Assembly: GCA_903908065.1 (NCBI GenBank)
Contig: CAIVQO010000070.1
Span: 18,307 to 82,306 of the forward strand
Origin: an uncultured beta proteobacterium
GTDB lineage: Bacteria > Pseudomonadota > Gammaproteobacteria > Burkholderiales > Rhodocyclaceae
Direction of reading: 5' to 3'
Length of the DNA: 64,000 nt
The notes beneath the pieces were generated by a model. That model was not told the DNA's origin and did not search any database. It was given only the letters and a program-made list of their open reading frames with translations. Below are positions 48,352 through 57,145 of the stretch, piece after piece (positions within the stretch are counted from its first letter, which is position 1; each line of letters opens with the position of its first letter). A program made the position numbers and the translations under genes.

Positions 48352-48696
48352 ATGTCCACACAAGCCATATCAAGCGTCTCCCTGATCTGTGCCGAGCGTG
48401 CGCGGCGTGTTTCGATGCTGCGCGACCAGCCCGGCGCCACCGCCCAGGGAGATGCTACCGAATTCCTCGAAGGAATGCTTATCGCAGGCCGCCAGACACT
48501 GGAACCGGGCCGCCTGTTGGCCCTGCCAGCGCGCGACGCGACCCTGGTCTGCATCGCCGGCGAAGTCTGGCTGACCCGCGACGGCGACCGCGAGGACTAC
48601 ATCCTGGGTGCCGGGTCCACCCTGCACCTGGGGCCGCGCGACCAGGCCATGGTGCAGGCGCTCAAGCCCAGCCGCCTGCGCCTGATCGTCGCCTGA
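48352..48696 (+). CDS. DUF2917-family protein
   Basis: 114 residues. A cupin-like beta-strand core is seen in VCIAGEVWLTRDGDREDYIL and GAGSTLHLGPRD, the pattern of DUF2917. Function is unknown. GAAGGAG lies upstream of the ATG. It is divergent from the GcvA-like LysR gene and is the likely target of that regulator, since LysR proteins commonly control the adjacent divergent gene. Confidence 0.8.
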   Translation: MSTQAISSVSLICAERARRVSMLRDQPGATAQGDATEFLEGMLIAGRQTLEPGRLLALPARDATLVCIAGEVWLTRDGDREDYILGAGSTLHLGPRDQAMVQALKPSRLRLIVA

Positions 48697-48720
48697 TCTT
48701 CGCCTGAGCGAACCCGCCGC

Positions 48721-49173
48721 TCAGGCCTGCAGACGTTCGAGGCAGGCGCGGATGCCGGCCGGCATCGCCGTCGGGCGCTCGTTGGCGCGATCGACGAAGA
48801 CATGGACGAAGCTGCCCAGCGCCGCCGGCTGCTCCACGCCCTGCTTGAACAGGCCGATCTCGTAACGCACCGAAGATTTGCCCAGGTGCGCCACACGCAG
48901 GCCGGCGTCGATGGTCTCGGGGAAGGCCAGCGCCGCCATGTAGCGGCACTGCGATTCGACGCAATAGCCGATCGACTCGCCGGCATGGATGTCGAGCCCG
49001 CCCTCGCGGATCAGGTACTCGTTGATCACCGTGTCGAAGTAGCTGTAATAGACGACGTTATTGACGTGGCCGTAGACGTCGTTGTCCATCCAGCGCGTCG
49101 GGATGGCGAGGAAATGCGGGAAATCGGCGCGCGCAGGCGCGGGGGCTGGAGAAGATGCAGGGGAAGTAGTCAT
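48721..49173 (-). CDS. Acyl-CoA thioesterase, 4-hydroxybenzoyl-CoA/YbgC type
   Basis: 150 residues of the hotdog fold. The active-site Asp lies in [20 protein letters not shown], the signature of the 4HBT/FadM branch, followed by [14 protein letters not shown] and SFVHVFVDR. It hydrolyses an acyl-CoA; chain preference cannot be read from the sequence. I start at ATG 49173 (MTTSPASS); 14 further upstream codons are possible but have no family similarity. Confidence 0.88.
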   Translation of the reverse strand: MTTSPASSPAPAPARADFPHFLAIPTRWMDNDVYGHVNNVVYYSYFDTVINEYLIREGGLDIHAGESIGYCVESQCRYMAALAFPETIDAGLRVAHLGKSSVRYEIGLFKQGVEQPAALGSFVHVFVDRANERPTAMPAGIRACLERLQA

Positions 49174-49235
49174 CGTGCGCTTCGGTTCTGACGAAGCGCG
49201 CGATGATAGCAACAAGCGCTAACGGGCGTCGGCGC

Positions 49236-49439
49236 TCACTGCTGGTTGAGGTACATCGCGGCCATGAAGGCATCGGCATCGACTTCCCTGGCGGAAGGCG
49301 CGCGATGCTGGACTTCCTGCAAGCCCAATTGCAGTGCGGGGCTGGCCGGCGTCCATTCGGCGTTGAGGACTTCATCCTCGAACTTGCCGAACTCATCCTC
49401 GACGATTTTGCCTGTGCTCATATCCATCACCATCAACAT
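49236..49439 (-). CDS. Small acidic conserved protein, hypothetical
   Basis: 67 residues, acidic, with no membrane segment; begins MLMVMDMSTGKIVEDEF and ends DADAFMAAMYLNQQ. I start at ATG 49439 because AAGGAG lies seven bases upstream; an in-frame TTG at 49454 would place the start upstream of that site. The leader contains a hairpin (49452-49470). I do not recognise the family and can offer no function. Confidence 0.6.
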   Translation of the reverse strand: MLMVMDMSTGKIVEDEFGKFEDEVLNAEWTPASPALQLGLQEVQHRAPSAREVDADAFMAAMYLNQQ

Positions 49440-49451
49440 TTCGGTCTCCTT

Positions 49452-49470
49452 CAAGGGAACCGTGCCCTTG
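49452..49470 (-). promoter_or_regulatory. 5'-leader hairpin CAAGGG-N7-CCCTTG
   Basis: Six-base arms (49465-49470 and 49452-49457) lie directly upstream of the AAGGAG ribosome-binding site of the 67-residue protein. A TATATG hexamer lies immediately beyond on the minus strand. The hairpin would lie at or close to the mRNA 5' end and may stabilise it or modulate translation. Confidence 0.4.
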
Positions 49471-49570
49471 CAGCATATAACGGCCGAGCGCGCGAAAAGT
49501 TGAATGATTCCTCAAACTTCAAGCATCTGTTGTTTCAGCGCCACGTCACGGGCATTGCCTGTGACAAATG

Positions 49571-50824
49571 TCACACTGTGCGCGGCGGATTCCAGGGCGC
49601 GACGCGCAACAACAACAGCATGCCAGGCACCGCCAGCACGGCGCAGAGCATGAAGAAGCCGAACCAGCCGAGCTGCTCGATCAGGTAGCCGGTGGTGGCG
49701 TTGATGAAGGTGCGCGGCACCGCGGCCAGGCTGGTGAACAGCGCAAACTGCGTCGCCGTGTACAGCGGGTGCGTGGCGCGCGCAATGAAGGCGACGAAGG
49801 CCGCCGTGCCCAGCCCCACCCCCAGCGCCTCGAAACCGATCACCAGCGCCAGCTGCGCAAGTTCCGGCGTGCCCACCGTTTCGTGGCGGCCGATCCAGGC
49901 CAGCCAGGCGAAGCCGAAGATCGACACCAGCTGCACCACGCCAAACAGCCACAGCGCGCGGTTGATGCCCAGCTTCACCATCCACAGCCCGCCGACCAGG
50001 CCGCCGAACACCGCCGGCCACAGCCCGGCGTTCTTGGCCACGATGCCGATCTGCGACTTGGCAAAGCCCATGTCCAGGTAGAAAGGCGTCGCCAGCGCCG
50101 TGCACATCGAATCGCCCAGCTTGTAGAGGAAGATGAAGGCCAGGATCATCAGCGCCTCGCGTGGGCCGGCGCGGTGGATGAATTCGTGGAAGGGTTCCAC
50201 CACCGCCTGGCGCAGCGTCTTCGGTGCCGCGCCCGCCACCTCCGGCTCGCGCACCAACAGCGCGAGGATCATCCCCGGCAGCATGAACAGCGCGGTGATG
50301 ACGAAAACCTGCAGCCAGGGCAGGCGGTCGGCCAGGATCAGCGAAAGCGACCCCGGCACCAGGCCGGCAATGCGATAGGCATTGACGTGCACCGAGTTGC
50401 CCAGGCCCAGCTCGTGCTCGGCCAGGATCTCGCGCCGGTAGGCATCGAGCGCGATGTCCTGTGTCGCCGACAGCAGCGCCACCGCCGCCGTCAGCCACAG
50501 GATCGGCAGGATCTCGCTGGCCGGCGCGAACAGGCCCAGCGCCGCGATCGACAGCAGCAACCCGACTTGCGTAATCAGCATCCAGCCGCGACGGCGCCCG
50601 AGCGGCGGCGCGTAGCGATCCAGCAGCGGCGACCAGAGGAACTTCCAGGTGTAGGGAAACTGGATCAGCGCGAACAGCCCGATGGTCTTCAGATCGACGC
50701 CCTCGGAACGCAGCCAGGCCGGCACCAGGTTCAGCAACAGGTAAAGCGGCAAGCCCGACGAAAAGCCGGTGAACACGCAGATCAGCATGCGCCGGGTGAA
50801 CAGCGCGGCAAGCCAGGGGGGCAT
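49571..50824 (-). CDS. ampG: AmpG-like muropeptide MFS permease
   Basis: 417 residues with about twelve membrane helices. It matches AmpG in RRMLICVFTGFSSGLPLYLL, the WLRSEGVDLKTIGLFAL segment, FLWSPLLDRYAPPLGRRRGW and SATQDIALDAYRREIL. AmpG imports anhydromuropeptides for cell-wall recycling and beta-lactamase induction. I start at ATG 50824 (MPPWLAALF), since upstream codons are not family-like. The lytic transglycosylase Slt in this window would supply its substrates. Confidence 0.93.
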   Translation of the reverse strand: MPPWLAALFTRRMLICVFTGFSSGLPLYLLLNLVPAWLRSEGVDLKTIGLFALIQFPYTWKFLWSPLLDRYAPPLGRRRGWMLITQVGLLLSIAALGLFAPASEILPILWLTAAVALLSATQDIALDAYRREILAEHELGLGNSVHVNAYRIAGLVPGSLSLILADRLPWLQVFVITALFMLPGMILALLVREPEVAGAAPKTLRQAVVEPFHEFIHRAGPREALMILAFIFLYKLGDSMCTALATPFYLDMGFAKSQIGIVAKNAGLWPAVFGGLVGGLWMVKLGINRALWLFGVVQLVSIFGFAWLAWIGRHETVGTPELAQLALVIGFEALGVGLGTAAFVAFIARATHPLYTATQFALFTSLAAVPRTFINATTGYLIEQLGWFGFFMLCAVLAVPGMLLLLRVAPWNPPRTV

Positions 50825-51183
50825 GGAAGGCACCAGTAAAGCGGCACCGCATTCTAGCCGCGGCGCCGGATCGGGCGCCCCCGCCGCGCACGGTACCGGC
50901 CTTGCTGCCGGCCACGAAACTTTCCATGCCATAGAGATATGACATACGGCTCCATTGCCGCACTGTGAATCGCAGCCGCCACTTCCCCCATTCTGGCGTC
51001 GTGGCCGTCGACCTTCTATGTCGCGCCGCCGGCGGGCAGCGCCAAACTACAGTGGAACCCGTGGTCGAACAGCGCCCCCTGCGACCCGGCGAAATTCTGG
51101 TCCGCTTCGAATTCGGAGCAACCGACCAGCGCCATTAGTCGGCGCCCAGACTACGGCGAATCGCGCTTGAACTGCTCGTCGCG
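50825..51183. other. Intergenic stretch with no convincing gene
   Basis: 359 bp between ampG and yqaA. A plus-strand frame from 50955 gives an Arg/Pro-rich product typical of antisense or random GC-rich frames. Another, ending with a stop at about 51136, gives VEQRPLRPGEILVRFEF, vaguely like an N-terminal dehydrogenase segment, but it is too short and has no start context. Decay of an older gene is possible. Confidence 0.4.
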
Positions 51184-51597
51184 TCAGACCATGCCGACGC
51201 CGGCGGCCACCACCAGGTAGCGGCCGGCCTTGCCGATCGCCATCCACAGTGCGCAAGGCTGCCAGGGCAGGCGCAGCCAGCCGGCGGCGGCGCACAGGGC
51301 GTCGCCAATGACGGGTGCCCAGGCCAGCAGCAGGATGGGCGCGCCACGCCATCTTACCAGCGCCGACTTTTCCGGGGCCAGGCCTTGCGGCAGCCAGCGT
51401 CCCATGCCGTAGGTGAGCATGCCGCCCAGGGTGTTGCCCAGGGTGGCCAGCAGCAGCGCGGCAGCAGCCTGGTCGGGGTGCTTGAGCAGCACCGCGGCCA
51501 GCACCGCTTCCGAGCCGCCGGGCAGGAGCGTCGCGGCGAGGAAGCTGGCGAGGAACAGGCCGGCCAGGCCGGTTTCGGCGGTGAAGGCGAAGTCCAT
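51184..51597 (-). CDS. yqaA: YqaA-family (DedA/SNARE-associated) membrane protein
   Basis: 137 residues with four or so hydrophobic segments, near the 142 of E. coli YqaA. Features are FLAATLLPGGSEAVLAAVLL, NTLGGMLTYGMGRWLP and GDALCAAAGWLRLPW. The family belongs to the VTT/DedA group of undecaprenyl-phosphate or phospholipid-related transporters, but YqaA itself is uncharacterised. The ATG at 51597 is used, with GAGAA upstream. The gene contains an antisense exact copy of the dispersed oligonucleotide. Confidence 0.88.
   Translation of the reverse strand: MDFAFTAETGLAGLFLASFLAATLLPGGSEAVLAAVLLKHPDQAAAALLLATLGNTLGGMLTYGMGRWLPQGLAPEKSALVRWRGAPILLLAWAPVIGDALCAAAGWLRLPWQPCALWMAIGKAGRYLVVAAGVGMV
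51360..51371 (+). repeat. Exact GCGCCGACTTTT copy 4
   Basis: Preceded by CCA (51357-51371 matches CCAGCGCCGACTTTT). It is antisense within yqaA, whose product reads EKSALV here, so the conserved bases do not encode SAPTF. Confidence 0.75.
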
Positions 51598-51908
51598 GGG
51601 CGCATTCTCGCCCATGCGACGGCTGCGAAGGAGCTTGCCGGGGTGCAGGGCAAGGCGGGAGGAGCGCCGTTGGGTTGCTCCCAACAAGCGACGACCAACG
51701 CCGCCATGCGGCCAGGCAAGCCCTTCCCGCTGAGTTGCGCAGGAAGGCGCGTCTGCGGCGTTGCCGCGCTTGCCTACAGATGACCGTGGGCGGCGCGGCG
51801 CGCCTTGCATCCATCGCCTTCCTGACGCAACGCAGCTCGCCGAATGGGCGAGAAGGCGCCCATGCCCATGTTACCCTTCACGGCTGTCGAACCTTTCACA
51901 CCGCCGTC
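51598..51908. other. Divergent gap between yqaA and ilvA
   Basis: 311 bp. Open frames continue from both sides but without family similarity. A short hairpin GTTGGG-N5-CCCAAC (51669-51674, 51680-51685) is visible. I see no good promoter hexamers, attenuator leader peptide or T-box-like structure ahead of ilvA. Confidence 0.45.
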
Positions 51909-53414
51909 ATGGACTACCTCGAAAAGATCCTCAACGCCCGCGTCTACGACGTGGCCATCGAAACGCCGCTAGAGCCGGCGTCCATCCTCTCGGCACGCAG
52001 CGGCAACCGCATCCTCTTCAAGCGCGAGGACATGCAGCCGGTGTTCAGCTTCAAGTTGCGCGGCGCCTACAACAAGATCGCCCACCTGCCGCCGGCACAG
52101 CGCAAGCGCGGCGTGATCTGCGCCTCGGCCGGCAACCACGCCCAGGGCGTGGCGCTGTCGGCGCAAAAGCTGGGCATCCGCGCGGTGATCGTGATGCCGG
52201 TGACCACGCCGCAGATCAAGATCGACGCGGTGAAGAAGCGCGGCGGCGAGGTGGTGCTGGCCGGCGATTCCTACGACGCGGCCTACGCCCATGCGCTGGA
52301 ACTGGAGAAGAAGGAAAAGCTGTCCTTCGTCCATCCCTTCGACGACCCGGACGTGATCGCCGGCCAGGGCACCATCGGCATGGAGATCCTGCGCCAGCAT
52401 CCGGACTCGATCGACGCCGTGTTTTGCTGCGTCGGCGGCGGCGGCCTGATCGCCGGCGTGGCGGCCTACGTCAAGCGCCTGCGTCCCGGTACGAAAGTGA
52501 TCGGCGTCGAGGCGATGGATGCTGATGCCATGGACCGTTCGCTCAAGGCCGGCAAACGCGTGCGCCTGGAGTCGGTGGGCCTGTTCGCCGACGGCGCGGC
52601 GGTCAAGTACGTCGGCCAGGAAACCTTCCGCCTCTGCCAGGAATACGTGGATGAGATGGTGCTGGTCGACACCGACGCCATCTGCGCGGCGATCAAGGAT
52701 GTGTTCGAGGACACGCGCTCGATTCTCGAGCCGGCCGGCGCGCTGGCGGTGGCCGGGGCCAAGGAGTGGGCCAAGCGCAACAAGCTACACGGCAAGACGC
52801 TGGTGGCCGTAGCCTCGGGCGCCAACATGAACTTCGACCGCCTGCGCTTCGTCGCCGAGCGTGCCGAGGTCGGCGAGCAGCGCGAGGCGGTGCTCGCCGT
52901 GACGCTGCCGGAGAAGCCCGGTGCCTACAAGAAATTCGTCGCCCTGATCGGCAGCCGCAACATCACCGAGTTCAACTACCGCTACCACGACGCCGGCGAA
53001 GCCCATGTCTTCGTCGGCATGCAGGTGGCCAACCGCGCCGAGGCGCTGCGCCTGGTCGAACAACTTAAGAAGCACGGCTACGCCACGCTCGACCTGACCG
53101 ACGACGAGATGGCCAAGAACCACGTGCGCCACATGGTCGGCGGTCACGCGCCGCAGGTGAAGAACGAGTTGCTCTACCGCTTCGAGTTCCCCGAGCGCCC
53201 CGGCGCGCTGATGAATTTCCTCAACAAAATGAGCGCGGGCTGGAACATCAGCCTGTTCCACTACCGCAACCACGGCGCCGACTACGGCCGCGTGCTGGTC
53301 GGCATGGAAGTGCCGCCGAAGGAGATGAAGGATTTCCGCGCCTTCCTCAAAAACCTCGGCTATCGCTACTGGGACGAATCGAAGAACCCGGCGTATCGGC
53401 TGTTCCTTGGCTAG
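51909..53414 (+). CDS. ilvA: Threonine ammonia-lyase, biosynthetic
   Basis: 501 residues. The PLP lysine lies in VFSFKLRGAYNKI and SAGNHAQGVALSAQKLG is the phosphate loop (CVGGGGLIAGVAAYVKRL further on). The last 170 residues hold two ACT-like regulatory units (VLAVTLPEKPGAYKKFVALI and YRFEFPERPGALMNFLNKM), the isoleucine/valine-sensing part. It makes 2-oxobutanoate, the first step to isoleucine. I start at ATG 51909 (MDYLEKILNARVYDVA), the conserved N-terminus. Confidence 0.95.
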   Translation: MDYLEKILNARVYDVAIETPLEPASILSARSGNRILFKREDMQPVFSFKLRGAYNKIAHLPPAQRKRGVICASAGNHAQGVALSAQKLGIRAVIVMPVTTPQIKIDAVKKRGGEVVLAGDSYDAAYAHALELEKKEKLSFVHPFDDPDVIAGQGTIGMEILRQHPDSIDAVFCCVGGGGLIAGVAAYVKRLRPGTKVIGVEAMDADAMDRSLKAGKRVRLESVGLFADGAAVKYVGQETFRLCQEYVDEMVLVDTDAICAAIKDVFEDTRSILEPAGALAVAGAKEWAKRNKLHGKTLVAVASGANMNFDRLRFVAERAEVGEQREAVLAVTLPEKPGAYKKFVALIGSRNITEFNYRYHDAGEAHVFVGMQVANRAEALRLVEQLKKHGYATLDLTDDEMAKNHVRHMVGGHAPQVKNELLYRFEFPERPGALMNFLNKMSAGWNISLFHYRNHGADYGRVLVGMEVPPKEMKDFRAFLKNLGYRYWDESKNPAYRLFLG

Positions 53415-54564
53415 CTTCGACTTCGACCAGCCGGTCGAGCGCGCCGGCAGCGACTCGATGAAGTGGGCGAAGTACGCCGGGCGCGACGTCATCCCGCTGT
53501 GGGTCGCCGACATGGATTTCGCCGCGCCGCCGGCGGTGCTGGCAGCCTTGCGCGAGCGGGTGGAACAGGGAGTGTTCGGCTACAACCAGCCGACCACGGC
53601 CCAGGTCGAGGCGGTGCAGGGCTATCTCCACCGCCACTTCGGCTGGCAGGTCGAGGCCGAATGGATCGTCTGGTTGCCGGGACTGGTGACCGGCATCAAC
53701 GTCGCCTGCCGCGCGGTGGGCGATGCCGGTGACGCGGTATTCACGGCGACGCCGATTTACCCACCCTTCCTTGGCGCACCGGTCGACTCGGCGCGGCGCA
53801 CCGTGAGCGCGCCGCTGGTGCGCGATTCGAGCGGCTGGCTGTGGGATTTCCCGGCCGTCGATGCGGTGCTCAAGGGCAGCCGGCCGAAACTGATGCTGCT
53901 CTGCCATCCGCACAACCCCACCGGCCGGGTATGGACCGAGGACGAGCTGTGGCAGCTCGCAGCGCTGGCCGAAAAGCACGATCTGGTGGTCTGCTCCGAC
54001 GAGATCCACAACGGCTTGCTGCTCGACCCCAACTGCCGCCACCGCGTCTTCGCCACGCTGTCGCCGGAGCTTGCGGCGCGCAGCATCACGCTGATGGCGC
54101 CGTCCAAGACCTTCAACATCCCCGGCCTCGGCTGCGCCTTCGCCATCATCTCCAGCGCGCCGCTGCGGCGTGCCTTCCAGCGCGCCATGCACGGCATCGT
54201 GCCCCACGTCAATGCGCTGGGCATGGCGGCGAACGAGGCCGCGCTGACGCGCTGCGACGACTGGCAGGCTGCGCTGTGCGGTTACCTGCGCGGCAATGCC
54301 CGCGCCGTGGAGCGTGCCGTGGCGGAGCTGCCCGGGCTCGACATGCGTCCGGTGGAGGCCACCTACCTGGCCTGGATCGACGCCCGCGACTTTGCCGCCG
54401 ACCATGGCATCGCGCATCCGGCGAAGTACTTCGAAGACCACGGCCTGGGCCTCTCGGATGGCGCCGATTTCGGCGCGCCGGGCTTCGTGCGCCTGAATTT
54501 CGGCACCCGCCGCGCCCTGCTCGACGAGGCGCTGGCGCGATTGGCGCGCGCCGTCAGGGCCTGA
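53407..54564 (+). CDS. PatB/MalY-like PLP C-S lyase (cystathionine beta-lyase family aminotransferase)
   Basis: 385 residues. A fold-type I PLP enzyme: KWAKYAGRDVIPLWVADMDF is the MalY/PatB opening, LLCHPHNPTGRVW and VVCSDEIHNGLL hold PLP contacts, and the PLP lysine lies in MAPSKTFNIPGL. These enzymes cleave C-S bonds in cystathionine or cysteine conjugates. The start is TTG 53407, inside the ilvA stop region (eight-base overlap); no better start gives the full N-terminus. Confidence 0.88.
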   Translation: MASFDFDQPVERAGSDSMKWAKYAGRDVIPLWVADMDFAAPPAVLAALRERVEQGVFGYNQPTTAQVEAVQGYLHRHFGWQVEAEWIVWLPGLVTGINVACRAVGDAGDAVFTATPIYPPFLGAPVDSARRTVSAPLVRDSSGWLWDFPAVDAVLKGSRPKLMLLCHPHNPTGRVWTEDELWQLAALAEKHDLVVCSDEIHNGLLLDPNCRHRVFATLSPELAARSITLMAPSKTFNIPGLGCAFAIISSAPLRRAFQRAMHGIVPHVNALGMAANEAALTRCDDWQAALCGYLRGNARAVERAVAELPGLDMRPVEATYLAWIDARDFAADHGIAHPAKYFEDHGLGLSDGADFGAPGFVRLNFGTRRALLDEALARLARAVRA

Positions 54565-55150
54565 AGACGCCGGCTTCGGTGACGATCGCGTCGAGGCGCT
54601 GGTCGTGCGCCTGCGGCCGGATATCGGCAACGCGGCCCAGTTCGAAACCGACGCCGATCGCCTGCGGGCGCGGAACCAGCGCCGCCAGCGTGCGGTCGAA
54701 ATAGCCGCCGCCGTAACCGAGGCGAAAGCATTGCGCGTCGAAGGCCACCAGCGGCAGCAGCACGATGTCCGGCCGCCGTTCGGCGCCCTGCGCCGGGATC
54801 GGGATGCCGTGGCGGTCGGCGCCCATCGCGGATTCGGGCGACCAGGCGCGGAAAATCATCGGTGACGCCGGTGCCACCACCACCGGCATCGCCGCCTGCC
54901 AGCCACGGCCGAGCAGTTCGGTCGCCAGCGGGCGCGCGTCGAACTCGCCGCGCACCGGAGCGCAGAAGGCCAGGGTTTGCGGCGGCAGGGCGATAAGCAG
55001 CGTGCGCAGGGCGGCCTCGATGCGCGCCGACAGGGCGGCGTGCCGGTGGACATCCAGCGCCAGGCGCGCGGCCAGGCTGTCGCGGCGCAGGGCGGCGCGA
55101 TAAACCGAGGAATCGGCGCTGTGTTCGGCAGACGGTGGAACCGGCGTCAT
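54554..55150 (-). CDS. fau: 5-formyltetrahydrofolate cyclo-ligase
   Basis: 198 residues, converting 5-formyl-THF to 5,10-methenyl-THF with ATP. Features are RRDSLAARLALDV near the start, FCAPVRGEFDARPL and the C-terminal RLGYGGGYFDRTLA phosphate loop. It overlaps the convergent C-S lyase gene by 11 bp and is divergent from slt. The adjacent gap is only 42 bp, too short for a 6S RNA gene, which often sits beside this gene. Confidence 0.92.
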   Translation of the reverse strand: MTPVPPSAEHSADSSVYRAALRRDSLAARLALDVHRHAALSARIEAALRTLLIALPPQTLAFCAPVRGEFDARPLATELLGRGWQAAMPVVVAPASPMIFRAWSPESAMGADRHGIPIPAQGAERRPDIVLLPLVAFDAQCFRLGYGGGYFDRTLAALVPRPQAIGVGFELGRVADIRPQAHDQRLDAIVTEAGVFRP

Positions 55151-55192
55151 GTGCTAACGTTAAAGTGGAAGCTGTCGACTTGAAATTACCGC

Positions 55193-57145
55193 ATGAACTA
55201 TAAGCGCAAACCTGTTTTCACCCTGCACCGGGCCACGCCGGCACTGGCGGGCCTGCTGCTCGCCGTGGCGTCAGCGCCGACTTTTGCCGACCGCGGCGAC
55301 ACCAGCTTCCTCGCCGCGCGCGACGCCTACCGCAACGGCGAGCGGGTGCGCCTGGCGCGCCAGGTCGAGGCCCTGCAGGGCCATCCGCTGCAGGCCTGGG
55401 CGGAATATTGGTCGCTGCGGCTGAAGCTCGACGACGGCGATGCCAGCGGCGTGCCGGATTACCTGGCGCGCCATGCCAATGCCTACCTGGCCGAGAAGCT
55501 GCGCGCCGACTGGCTGCGTGCACTGGGCAAGAAAGCCGATTGGGACGCCTTCCGCCGCGAACTGCCGGCGCTGGTGTTGCCCGATGCCGAGATCAACTGT
55601 TACGCGGGACTGGCCTCGAACCAGAGCGAGACCGTGCGCCCGCTGTGGATCAGCGGCCAGGATCTGCCGCAAGCCTGCGAGCAACTGGTGGACCAGCTGG
55701 TGGCTACCGGCGGCCTCGGCGTCGATGAGGTCTGGCAGCGCGTGCGCCGCCTGTTCGAAGCCAAGCGCGTTGGTGCCGCGCGCAATGCCGCCGCCTACCT
55801 GCCGGCCAGCGCCGGCTGGGACGGCCGTGGCCTGGAAAGCATCGCGCAAGCCCCGGCCCGGCACCTGGACAAGTTGCCGGCGGGCTGGGATGCAAAACGC
55901 GGCGGGCGCGAAGTCGCGCTGTTCGCCGTGCAGCGCCTGGCGCGCAGCGAGCCGCAGGAGGCGGCGAAGCGGCTGCTGCGCATCGAGGCGCACTTCAGCG
56001 ACGAGGAGCGCGCCTATGGCTGGGGCCAGATTGCCATGCAGGCGGCGCAGCGCCACCTGCCGGAGGCGCTGGGCTGGCACGACAAGACCGCCGCGACCAC
56101 GCTGTCCGAGGACCAGCTGGCCTGGCAGGCGCGTGCCGCCCTGCGCGCCGGCGACTGGGGCGCGGTGCGGCGCGTGATTGCCGCAATGCCGCCGGCGCTG
56201 GCGGCCCAGCCCGACTGGATCTACTGGCAGGGCCGGGCGCTGGCTGCCGCAGGCCGCGCCGACGAGGCGCGCGCCAACTACCTGAAGATCAGCGGCCAGC
56301 CGAACTTCTACGGCAACCTTGCCGACGAGGAACTCGGCCGGCACATCGACGTGCCGGCCCGCGCCGCGCCGCCGAGCGCCGACGAAGTGGCGATGGCCGC
56401 GGCCAATCCCGGATTCCAGCGCGCCCTTGCGCTGATGCGCACCGACATGCGCATCGAAGGCGTGCGCGAGTGGGTCTGGTCGCTGCGCGGCATGGACGAC
56501 CGCGCCCTGCTCGCCGCCGCCGAGTTCGCCGAGCGCAACGAGGTCTGGGACCGCGCCATCAACACCGCCGACCGCACTCGCGCCCAGCACAATTACAGCC
56601 TGCGTTACATCGCCCCCTTCAGCGACCAGGTGCGGCCCAAGGCCGACCGGCTGGCGCTGGACAACGGCTGGGTGTACGGCCTGATGCGCCAGGAATCGCG
56701 CTTCGTCATGAACGCCAAATCTTCGGTCGGCGCCAAGGGCCTGATGCAGCTGATGCCGGCGACGGCGAAGTGGGTGGCGAAGAAGATCAACTTGACCAAC
56801 TTCCACCCCAACCGCGTCACCGAAATGGACACCAACGTCACGCTCGGCACCCACTACATGAAGATGGTGCTCGACTCGCTCGACAACCATCCGGTGCTGG
56901 CCTCGGCCGCCTACAATGCCGGACCCGGCCGCGCCCGCCGCTGGCGCGCGGATCAACCGCTGGAAGGTGCGATCTATGCCGAAACCATTCCCTTCAGCGA
57001 AACCCGCGATTACGTCAAGAAGGTGATGAGCAACGCGGTGTATTACAACGCCCTGTTCGAAGGCCGGCCGCAGTCGCTGAAAGTGCGGCTGGGCACCATC
57101 CGTGCGCGCGGCCAGGGAGAAAACGGAGTGGAACAATTGCCATGA
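55193..57145 (+). CDS. slt: Soluble lytic murein transglycosylase Slt
   Basis: 650 residues. A signal peptide (about 1-32, ending TFA) is followed by a long superhelical alpha domain (about 40-470) and a C-terminal SLT goose-lysozyme-like domain with catalytic Glu501 (YGLMRQESRF), GAKGLMQLMPATA and AYNAGPGRARRW. It cleaves peptidoglycan with formation of 1,6-anhydromuropeptides, which AmpG (49571-50824) imports. Its stop overlaps the next gene (ATGA). The signal-peptide region contains an exact copy of the dispersed oligonucleotide. Confidence 0.94.
   Translation: MNYKRKPVFTLHRATPALAGLLLAVASAPTFADRGDTSFLAARDAYRNGERVRLARQVEALQGHPLQAWAEYWSLRLKLDDGDASGVPDYLARHANAYLAEKLRADWLRALGKKADWDAFRRELPALVLPDAEINCYAGLASNQSETVRPLWISGQDLPQACEQLVDQLVATGGLGVDEVWQRVRRLFEAKRVGAARNAAAYLPASAGWDGRGLESIAQAPARHLDKLPAGWDAKRGGREVALFAVQRLARSEPQEAAKRLLRIEAHFSDEERAYGWGQIAMQAAQRHLPEALGWHDKTAATTLSEDQLAWQARAALRAGDWGAVRRVIAAMPPALAAQPDWIYWQGRALAAAGRADEARANYLKISGQPNFYGNLADEELGRHIDVPARAAPPSADEVAMAAANPGFQRALALMRTDMRIEGVREWVWSLRGMDDRALLAAAEFAERNEVWDRAINTADRTRAQHNYSLRYIAPFSDQVRPKADRLALDNGWVYGLMRQESRFVMNAKSSVGAKGLMQLMPATAKWVAKKINLTNFHPNRVTEMDTNVTLGTHYMKMVLDSLDNHPVLASAAYNAGPGRARRWRADQPLEGAIYAETIPFSETRDYVKKVMSNAVYYNALFEGRPQSLKVRLGTIRARGQGENGVEQLP
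55274..55285 (+). repeat. Exact GCGCCGACTTTT copy 5
   Basis: Context GTCAGCGCCGACTTTTGCC; encodes SAPTFA in the slt signal peptide, the same frame and position as copy 3. Confidence 0.75.

Noticed and set aside
50955..51170. 71-codon plus-strand open frame
   Set aside because: Arg/Pro/Ser-rich, no ribosome-binding site and no family pattern; it extends only into the 3' boundary of yqaA.
51669..51685. Hairpin GTTGGG-N5-CCCAAC upstream of ilvA as an attenuator
   Set aside because: It has no T-run, no leader peptide and lies far from the ilvA start; such short hairpins are common in GC-rich DNA.
55151..55192. 6S RNA gene next to fau
   Set aside because: Only 42 bp lie between fau and slt, and the other side overlaps the C-S lyase gene.
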